58,485 nucleotides of DNA from Acidimicrobiia bacterium (GTDB lineage Bacteria; Actinomycetota; Acidimicrobiia; Acidimicrobiales; Aldehydirespiratoraceae), in the NCBI GenBank assembly GCA_022828135.1, contig JAJEJB010000029.1, forward strand, positions 1 through 58,485, given 5' to 3'. This document shows, piece after piece, positions 52,451-58,485 of this stretch. How positions within the stretch are numbered: position 1 is the first letter of the stretch; every line of letters starts with the position of its first letter. The translations under genes and the position numbers were made by a program. Below the pieces are notes generated by a model, which saw nothing but the letters and a program-made list of their open reading frames with translations, ran no database searches and was not told the DNA's origin.

Positions 52451-53941
52451 TCAGGCGCCGAGCAGCAGGAGCAGACCGATGACGGTGTAGCAGATCATCA
52501 CGGCCAGCATCGGGTACTGCGAGCGCATCGCGAGCCGGCGGGGCCAGCGCTCCACAGCCCGGTCGTGGGCCACTGCGACGGCCAGAACGTGGCCCACTGC
52601 GATGGCCGCGGTCTGGGTCCAGGCGATGGTGTCGGTGGAGATGGCGGTGAAGTCCACCTGGTAGGTGGCGGTGCCGAAGAGGTCCCGTCCCCGGCCGAAT
52701 GGGTCGGAGATGTGGGCGATCACCTGCTGGCCCTCCAGCAGCAGGTAGCTGAAGTAGTGGGCGACGGTGTAGGCCGCGGCGATCGGCAGCAGCGAGGGCG
52801 CGAAGGCATCGGCCAGCTCCCGCTCGGTGTCGCCGGTGATGGCGGCCATCGCCGCGATGGCGGCCCGGTAGAGCACGAACACCGCGAAGATCACGAACAC
52901 CAGCCCGACGGTGTTGACCGCGGTCAGCTCCCAGCCGGTGCGCTGGGCGGCCACATCGAGCCACACCGAGCTGCGGGTGAAGCCGTCGAAGGTCGTGGAG
53001 CCGAGCACGACCAGGATGAAGGCCACCGATCCCCGCTTGATGGGCAGTACGGCCAGGCCGGCCAGCGGCGCTCGCAGGCGCAGGGCGCCGCCTTCGCGGT
53101 GCAGCGGCGCCATGGCCGACAGCTTGGTGAACAGCACGCCGAACCCCTCGGCGTCGCGCAGCCATCCCCGGCCGAAGACGGCCGCTCCCGCCAGCAGGGC
53201 CACCGTGTAGGCGGCCAGGTACACACCGAGCACCCGGATGTCGGTGTTGTCGTGGAAGGCGAGCTCGAGCCAGACGAAGCCGAAGATTGCAGCGGTCGCC
53301 CACCAGTAGTTTCCGGCGCCCCGGTCGGTATCGCTGTGATCCCCGCTCTTGTTCGCTGCGCTCACGGGCCGCTCGGGCCACGGCCTCGCTGAGTTCCCGC
53401 TGGTCCCACATACAGAACTGCCGTCTGCCCGCTCGGCCTCTGCAGGCTGACCCCGGAGGCGGGCCCACAGCCGGGCCGAGCCGTCGGCGATTGTGGTGAA
53501 CGGGCTGAGGTGCAGCCACACGTCGCCCACGAGCACCGACACCACCTGGAGCCCCACCCAGAAGATGATGTAGACCGCGACTGGCGTGATGTTCACCGAC
53601 GGGTTGGTGTTGCCGGCCAGCCCGGCGTAGAGCAGCACGGCCAGAGCGAGCAGGCCGAGCGTCCGGACCACCAACGCCTGCACCCGGCACGCGGTCTGGA
53701 ACGGCCCGGGGAGGGTCAGGCCGGTCGCGGCGGCCCGGAACTTCGGCGTGTCCCAGAACATGCCCAGGGCCACGAATGAGGCGGCCACCGCGAACGATGC
53801 GGCCCAGGCCAGCTGCCAGAGGGGAACGGGCAGGTCCAGGCGGCCGCCCACGCCGTGCGCGGCTGCGACATCGGCCCACATCCAGAGCGCGGCGGCGGCC
53901 ATCGCCCCCGTTGCCGGGACCCGGCGCAGGATCCGTCTCAC
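52451..53941 (-). CDS. Polytopic membrane protein with an in-frame repeat insertion
   Basis: 496 residues with about ten hydrophobic segments; the first follows MWADVAAAHGVGGRLDLPVP. It resembles actinobacterial membrane proteins sometimes annotated as fenitrothion-hydrolase-like; that activity is not supported here. In the loop after DGSARLWARLRGQPAE, residues 185-200 are encoded exactly by repeat copy 5 (53342-53389). The next helix follows at YWWATAAIFGFVWLELAF. GTG 53941 overlaps the M23 gene's TGA (GTGA), which fixes the start. Function unknown. Confidence 0.78.
   Translation of the reverse strand: MRRILRRVPATGAMAAAALWMWADVAAAHGVGGRLDLPVPLWQLAWAASFAVAASFVALGMFWDTPKFRAAATGLTLPGPFQTACRVQALVVRTLGLLALAVLLYAGLAGNTNPSVNITPVAVYIIFWVGLQVVSVLVGDVWLHLSPFTTIADGSARLWARLRGQPAEAERADGSSVCGTSGNSARPWPERPVSAANKSGDHSDTDRGAGNYWWATAAIFGFVWLELAFHDNTDIRVLGVYLAAYTVALLAGAAVFGRGWLRDAEGFGVLFTKLSAMAPLHREGGALRLRAPLAGLAVLPIKRGSVAFILVVLGSTTFDGFTRSSVWLDVAAQRTGWELTAVNTVGLVFVIFAVFVLYRAAIAAMAAITGDTERELADAFAPSLLPIAAAYTVAHYFSYLLLEGQQVIAHISDPFGRGRDLFGTATYQVDFTAISTDTIAWTQTAAIAVGHVLAVAVAHDRAVERWPRRLAMRSQYPMLAVMICYTVIGLLLLLGA
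53342..53389 (-). repeat. 48-bp interspersed repeat, copy 5, inside the membrane-protein gene
   Basis: Exact consensus copy on the minus strand, spanning 16 whole codons of the host frame and encoding ARPWPERPVSAANKSG, the same peptide in the same phase as copy 1 in the acyl-CoA dehydrogenase. Confidence 0.92.
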
Positions 53942-54960
53942 GGCAGGAACGGCTGGGGGTCTATGGCGGTTCCGTCGATGCGGGCCTCGAAATGCAGGTG
54001 AGGGCCTGTGGTTCTGCCGGTGGATCCCATCGCGCCCAGGAGTTGGCCGGCCTCGACATCGTCGTCGGGGCCGACCGCGAGCGAGTCGAGGTGGGCGTAG
54101 ACGGTGGCGAGCCCGGCGCCGTGGTACACGACCACAGTGTTGCCGTAGAAGGGGCAGGATTGCGCCGACAGGACCTCGCCGTCGAGCACGGCGGCCACGG
54201 GATCGCCGGTGTCTCCCCTGATGTCCGCCCCGTTGTGCTGCGACCAGTGGCCGGTCACCGGATGGACCCGCATCCCGAAGCCCGAGCGGATCTCGCCGGT
54301 GGCGGGAAGGTGCTCCATGGGCAGGAACGAGTCGATGCCGAGGTCGGCCCGCTGCAGTTGGGCCCGCTCCCGCATGTCGGTCTCGACCCGGCGGAGTCCG
54401 TCGGCGATCAGCTTGACGTCGTTGCCCGTCTCCTCGCTCACCTCGAGTTCCTCGAGGTCGTCGTCCACGCTGCGGTACAGCAGGTAGATGCGCATCTCGT
54501 CGCCGCCGATGGTGTCGGCGACGACCTGCTCGAGGATCTTCTCCAGCGGCTGCGGGCACGGGACTCGCATGTCGGGGTGCAGCACGGCCACGTCCGACAC
54601 CGGCGATGCCGACGGCAGCGGCAGGTCGCACCAGCCGCGGGAGTCCGCTTGCCAGACGCCGCCCAGCCCCTCGCAGGCCTCCTGCGGCGAGATCGGCGCG
54701 CCAGGCTGCTGCTTCTGGGCGAGTTCGATGGCGGCCTCGATAGCCGCCGCGTCGACTGCTTCGTCCGGCGGCGGTTCAGCCGGCGCAGGCGGTTCGGCGG
54801 TAGTGGCGGGCTCGACCGGGGCCTCGCGGTCGACCTCCTCGACCAGGGATCCCTGGTTGCCGGCCAGCCAGTCCGGGGTCTCCCGGATCAAGTAGAACGC
54901 CGCGGCCAGCAGGACGAACAGAGCGACAATGAACGCAAAGACACCCCGCCATTCACCCAC
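53938..54960 (-). CDS. M23 (LytM) family peptidase, membrane-anchored
   Basis: 340 residues from GTG 54960. A single transmembrane helix (VFAFIVALFVLLAAAFYLI) is followed by a Pro/Glu/Ala-rich linker (EPATTAEPPAPAEPPPDEA), a middle domain with CEGLGGVWQ and DSRGWCDLP, and the LytM domain. Its ligands lie in HNGADIRGD and GPHLHFEARIDG. It hydrolyses or binds peptidoglycan outside the cell. An ATG at 55113 would add 51 residues with no recognisable feature; I prefer 54960, though neither has a strong ribosome-binding site. It is coupled to the membrane-protein gene by GTGA. Confidence 0.85.
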   Translation of the reverse strand: MGEWRGVFAFIVALFVLLAAAFYLIRETPDWLAGNQGSLVEEVDREAPVEPATTAEPPAPAEPPPDEAVDAAAIEAAIELAQKQQPGAPISPQEACEGLGGVWQADSRGWCDLPLPSASPVSDVAVLHPDMRVPCPQPLEKILEQVVADTIGGDEMRIYLLYRSVDDDLEELEVSEETGNDVKLIADGLRRVETDMRERAQLQRADLGIDSFLPMEHLPATGEIRSGFGMRVHPVTGHWSQHNGADIRGDTGDPVAAVLDGEVLSAQSCPFYGNTVVVYHGAGLATVYAHLDSLAVGPDDDVEAGQLLGAMGSTGRTTGPHLHFEARIDGTAIDPQPFLP

Positions 54961-55134
54961 GTTGCGTCCCGCTAGGGCTGCAAGGGCCGGACGAGGTCGC
55001 GGCGGATCTGCACCGGTGGACCGTCGTGTACCAAACTGCGAACTTTCGAGTGGCAGGTCGAATTCCCCTCGTGAGGTCCCAAGGGCGGTCTCGCCACACA
55101 AGGGGACGTACATCGCGCCAACCTGCGCCGGCCA

Positions 55135-55854
55135 TCAGGGTCGTCGACGCAGTTCCTCTTCAAGTTGGCGCAGCCTTGCTTCCGCTCTATCGGCGCGGGC
55201 ACGCTCGGCGCCAAGTTGGGCGCGCTCATCGAGGAACGTGGGGATATGACGACCCGTCGACGGATCGAGCCAGCCAAGCCGGCCGTCCCGCCACTGCAAT
55301 TCGACATCCAGCACGGCGCTGTAGCCGCGGAGACTGCCGCCATCATGTTCCGCAATCTCGATCGGCTCGTATCTCTCATCCACCAACTGGTCGCCTGCCA
55401 ACCTTACGCCGTGGAACGCGCCTGTCTCGTCGAAGCGCCAGTACTCGCGGATGCCGAACCACTCGTAATCCTCGCGCTTCGGCCCGACGTCAACGCGGCC
55501 GGTACTCTGCGAGGCCACTTCCAGGACGAAATCCGGAGGCTTGCCTTGCTCAGCGATGATGTAGCCGTTGTTCGCTTTGTGCGCCTCAAGGTCGACGTCG
55601 AAGGCGACCAATAGGTCGGGGTAACGCCTGCGGCGCACGAAATCTTCCGCGTCCTGCACAATCCAGTGATCGGCCGTGACCAGCAGCCCCTCGTGATTGG
55701 CACCCTAGGCGACCAGGTGCTGCCGCAGGTGAAAGGCGTTTCCGTCGTGATGCAGAGAGTCGTAGGTCGTCACTTCGTCCGGGTTCCGTTCGGGGATATC
55801 GGGCAAGCGGATGCGACCGTCGACGACCTGCGGCAGTTGTTTGGCGGTGACCAT
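55135..55854 (-). pseudogene. Uma2 (DUF820) family endonuclease gene interrupted by an in-frame TAG
   Basis: From ATG 55854 (GGAGGG upstream) the frame reads MVTAKQLPQVVDGRIRLPDI to HLRQHLVA, then TAG at 55705-55707. In the same frame it continues GANHEGLLVTADHWIVQDAE and the Uma2 core PDFVLEVASQSTGRVDVGPK with REYWRFDE, plus a coiled-coil tail (RARADRAEARLRQLEEELRR). Without the stop the product would be 239 residues, normal for Uma2 proteins, which have a PD-(D/E)XK-like fold. A GTG at 55659 could restart a 174-residue part that lacks the N-terminal strands. Probably a recent pseudogene. Confidence 0.75.
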
Positions 55855-56123
55855 CAGCGCCCTCCGAATAGGCAGAGTATCAGGCCGACAGCACGGGAGA
55901 CTCGGAGTAACGGACGGCGCGCAGAGCGACGCTGCCCACTCGTCGCGGGTGGGCAGCGTCTCAGACTCCGTGCGCCAGGCACGATACGGCACGATACGGA
56001 CAGTCTTCACGTGAGTCGCAGGCGGGCACCTACGTTGTCGCGTGTGTGGCGTCGAACAGAGCACCGGCAACGTGAGGTGATGCATCCGTCGGCACCGACT
56101 TCTCATGGGAGAGGTACGGTCGA

Positions 56124-56427
56124 ATGTCCGACGCTGACCCCCTGATTGATTCAGGCGGGAAGACGGTGAATGCGGTGCTTACGGATGCCAATGGCGGCGC
56201 GGCTCAGGCATTGACCGAGCATTACGTGATGCTCGACTTGGGCGGAGGCTCCGCTGGCTGGCTATGTCCTTCAGCGCGGCGGGGCGTACCGCATTGTCGG
56301 GTCCCTCGTGACGGCTCCTCGACACGATGAAGTTGTCGTTGATGGGACGGCGGCCGAGGATCCGGATGCTCTCGATCAGCCGCGAGTGTCGACTGATGGA
56401 TCGAGAGATGATCAGCTGAAGAGTTGA
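56124..56427 (+). pseudogene. Small unknown gene broken by a 4-bp tandem duplication
   Basis: GGGAGAGG precedes ATG 56124. The frame reads MSDADPLIDSGGKTVNAVLT to MLDLGGGSAG, then reaches CTGGCTGG at about 56254-56261. Removing one CTGG restores a single frame that continues AGYVLQRGGAYRIVGSLVTA and DGTAAEDPDALDQPRVSTDG, ending in a TGA at 56425-56427 (99 residues). As it stands the product ends at 56330. I recognise no family. A strong hairpin follows directly, as expected after a gene. Confidence 0.6.
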
Positions 56428-56434
56428 GTCGTCA

Positions 56435-56475
56435 CGCCGCTCCCACTCTTGCGCAGTGCAAGAGTGGGAGCGGCG
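56435..56475. terminator. Strong 18-bp hairpin, likely bidirectional terminator
   Basis: CGCCGCTCCCACTCTTGC pairs perfectly with GCAAGAGTGGGAGCGGCG around the loop GCAGT. It lies between the rightward small gene (ends 56427) and the leftward Calx-beta gene (ends 56530). A T-rich TTGTTTCTTT follows at 56484-56493 on the plus strand. Confidence 0.7.
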
Positions 56476-56529
56476 GCGCGACCATTGTTTCTTTGGGATC
56501 GCGGTGGTCGGGCTGAGCGAACCGTCACC

Positions 56530-58470
56530 CTAGTCATCGTCGATGATGGTGCCGGTGGCTTTGTGATTGCCGATGCGTGCGTCAGTTTGAGCGTACAGGA
56601 TGATCTCAAACGTCTCGGTTTGCTCCGAAATGTTGTCATTGATCAATGGCACTGAAATCGTCTGCTCGGTTTGGCCGGCTTCGAATCTCAGCAACTCGTA
56701 GATGTCCTCGACGTCGCGGAAGACCCACGCCGTCCTGCTTCTCACGTAGTAGGACACCCACGCGTATTGATTGCTCGCCGGACTGAGCGTCAGCGTGAAG
56801 TCGATCGTGCCGTCACCCTCGTTCGCCGTCGCGTCGCTGATTGTGAATGTCGGAGTCGCGTTCGGCTTCGGCGGATCATCATTATCCGCCACCGTGACGC
56901 TGGTCGTGCCAGCCGTAGCGGACACGGTGTACCCCTGACCCGAGCTGATGGCCGCCGTCACCGACCCGTTCGCTTCGTCCTCGCTGTCATTGGTCGTGGC
57001 GACGCTGAGTGCGGCAGTCCCACTGGTCGGAATCGTGACCGTTTGCGAACCGGTGGCAACTCCGTAATCGCCCGATTGCGTGACGATGACTGTTACTGAC
57101 AGCGGCGACGTCGGAGCGGGACTTGCACTCAACGTGAAGCTGGCGTTGGCGCCCTCGGTGACGCCGGCACCGGCGCGGATGCTCACCTCTGGCGTCGGCG
57201 GGGGCGGATCGTCGTCGTCCGAGACGGCGACCGTAGCCGCTGCGTTGCTGGTCGACACGTCGTAGCCGGCGCCGGAGGTGACGGTCACCGTGACCGAGCC
57301 GTCCGGCTCGTCGGTGGCGTCGCCCGACGTGGCCACGCTCAGCGTCGCGCTGCCAGAGGTCGGGAGCGTGACCGTCCGCTGGCCGACCGTGACGCCGTAG
57401 TCGCCAGTGGCGGAGACCGAGACGGTGACATCCACGGCGGCCGCGGGCGATGGGTTGGCGCTGATCGTGAACGTCGCGACGCCGCCCTCAATGACGCCCG
57501 GACCGGAACTGATGCTCACCTCTGGTGTTGCTGGCGGCGGCGGCACGACTGGGTCGGTCGTGTCCGTAGCGTCAGGAGTCGTCGAGGCTTCGCAGTCCTC
57601 GAGCGCTGCCACGATCGGCGCCCAGCCGCCCCAGCCTCGGCCGCTGCTGTACGCCTTCACGTAGGCCGCGGCCACCGTCTCATCGGTCACCCCCGAAGGC
57701 TTGGCCGGCATGTTGTCCGCGCCGAGCGTGTTGAGGATGCGCCAGAACAGCGGCGCGTCCGAGCCGTAGCTGGTGTGCCACGCAAACGCCGCCCGCGCTC
57801 TCTCGATCGCCACACCCGCGGTGATCGGGTCGCACGACGCCGGAGCCGCAGCGGAGGTGCGCTGGTACGCGGTCGGGGTCACCTCGTCGTAGTCCTGGGA
57901 GTAGACGATGACCGCGTACTCCGTGTCGGCCTCAAGGCCGGTGATGGTGTACGTGAGCGTGCCCGCGTCCACTTCGGCCTCGTGCACCTCGGCGTCCGCG
58001 ACGGCCTCGGCCCAGAGGACCAAGTAGCTGTCGACCTCGCGCGCGGGCCACGACAGCGTCATGCTGCTGGCGGTCACGTCCGAGATGCCCATCGCCCCCG
58101 GGTCGGGGAAGGGATCATCCTGATCGTCCGGCTGCCCGTCCTGCGAATCCTGTCCTAGCGTTTGCGGCTGCCCGCCGGGGCAGGAGCCGTTGCCGAAACG
58201 CGTACCCTGGCTGTGGTTTAGACTGTTGTGGGTGTGGCCAGCATGGGTGTACGGGTGATCGCGGTGGCCATATTCCGGCTGGCAGCTGGTCCAGACATTT
58301 TCATCAGAAGAGCTGTGTTGTTCAATCTCCTCCGCCGTCAGGCACTCGGTGATGCCCATGCCCGCCGGGGCGTAGACCTGCGCTCCGTCGACGGTGATCA
58401 GCCGCGCCGCATGGTGGCTGTGGCCGCACCAGCACGCCGCTGCCGCCGGGTCGAAGATGGTAGTCGTCAC
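56530..58470 (-). CDS. Calx-beta / fibronectin type III surface protein
   Basis: At least 646 residues; the frame is still open at the window edge, so the N-terminus may lie outside. An odd Cys/His-rich start (CWCGHSHHAARL, GHRDHPYTHAGHTHNSLNH) precedes an FnIII-like domain (about 125-205: MTLSWPAREVDSYLVLW). A unit with FAWHTSYGSDAPLFWRILNT and AYSSGRGWGGWAPIV comes next, then three Calx-beta domains (about 310-420, 425-535, 540-646), each ending in an acidic DDDD/DNDD/IIDDD turn. Calcium-binding adhesin or matrix function is inferred. Its C-terminus resembles the fragment at 2-226. Confidence 0.82.
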   Translation of the reverse strand: MTTTIFDPAAAACWCGHSHHAARLITVDGAQVYAPAGMGITECLTAEEIEQHSSSDENVWTSCQPEYGHRDHPYTHAGHTHNSLNHSQGTRFGNGSCPGGQPQTLGQDSQDGQPDDQDDPFPDPGAMGISDVTASSMTLSWPAREVDSYLVLWAEAVADAEVHEAEVDAGTLTYTITGLEADTEYAVIVYSQDYDEVTPTAYQRTSAAAPASCDPITAGVAIERARAAFAWHTSYGSDAPLFWRILNTLGADNMPAKPSGVTDETVAAAYVKAYSSGRGWGGWAPIVAALEDCEASTTPDATDTTDPVVPPPPATPEVSISSGPGVIEGGVATFTISANPSPAAAVDVTVSVSATGDYGVTVGQRTVTLPTSGSATLSVATSGDATDEPDGSVTVTVTSGAGYDVSTSNAAATVAVSDDDDPPPPTPEVSIRAGAGVTEGANASFTLSASPAPTSPLSVTVIVTQSGDYGVATGSQTVTIPTSGTAALSVATTNDSEDEANGSVTAAISSGQGYTVSATAGTTSVTVADNDDPPKPNATPTFTISDATANEGDGTIDFTLTLSPASNQYAWVSYYVRSRTAWVFRDVEDIYELLRFEAGQTEQTISVPLINDNISEQTETFEIILYAQTDARIGNHKATGTIIDDD

Positions 58471-58485
58471 CTCATCGTGCCGGAG

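Overview
The window is GC-rich DNA from an actinobacterium, probably of the Acidimicrobiia type. The best evidence is a mycothiol ligase gene (mshC), an InhA-like enoyl reductase, the thrS-HIT gene pair, many GTG starts, and many GTGA/ATGA stop-start overlaps. The family assignment (Acidimicrobiia) is an inference from gene style and was not tested. No phage, plasmid, CRISPR or intact insertion sequence is visible.

Layout. 0-7.2 kb: the end of a Calx-beta surface protein, an amidohydrolase, a large DNA methylase/restriction-type protein with a broken N-terminus, an ArsI/CadI-like VOC protein and a Fic protein. 7.2-13.5 kb: two acyl-CoA dehydrogenases with a 35-codon ORF coupled between them, tRNA-Pro(UGG), and a two-gene molybdenum hydroxylase (fused FAD/2Fe-2S subunit plus large subunit). 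13.5-31.6 kb: a catabolic island. A leftward unit (FAD oxidoreductase, SDR, truncated sterol-desaturase relic, HSL-type esterase) diverges from a rightward unit (P450, class III aminotransferase, phytoene-desaturase-like oxidase). An XRE-cupin regulator and a nucleoside-hydrolase-like gene follow. Then comes a tightly coupled operon: polyamine-type ABC importer (lipoprotein with a long Ala/Glu coiled-coil stalk, fused double permease, ATPase), a PatD-like aldehyde dehydrogenase and a sulfatase without a signal peptide. Related GAAC/GTTC motifs, including a 15-bp exact match, lie in the promoter regions of this island. 31.7-54.9 kb: mostly housekeeping genes. These are HIT protein, thrS, a NYN ribonuclease-like protein, mshC, inhA-like, a CNNM/CorC pair, a heterodimeric ABC exporter plus a third ATPase, dacB, a PLP aminotransferase, thiamine pyrophosphokinase, two M23 peptidases, two thiolase-like plus two OB-fold (DUF35) genes, and a polytopic membrane protein. 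55.1-58.5 kb: a decayed accessory patch (Uma2 gene with an in-frame amber codon, a small gene broken by a 4-bp duplication) and a second Calx-beta protein on the other strand.

Most unusual features. First, a 48-bp interspersed repeat occurs at four loci (five copies, one locus tandem). Two copies sit inside unrelated protein genes in the same orientation and phase and add the same 16-residue peptide, which recalls the protein-inserted palindromic elements of Rickettsia. Second, the 13.5-31.6 kb island looks like an uncharacterised pathway in which a sulfated, amine-containing compound would be imported whole, desulfated in the cytoplasm and oxidised. The substrate is unknown.
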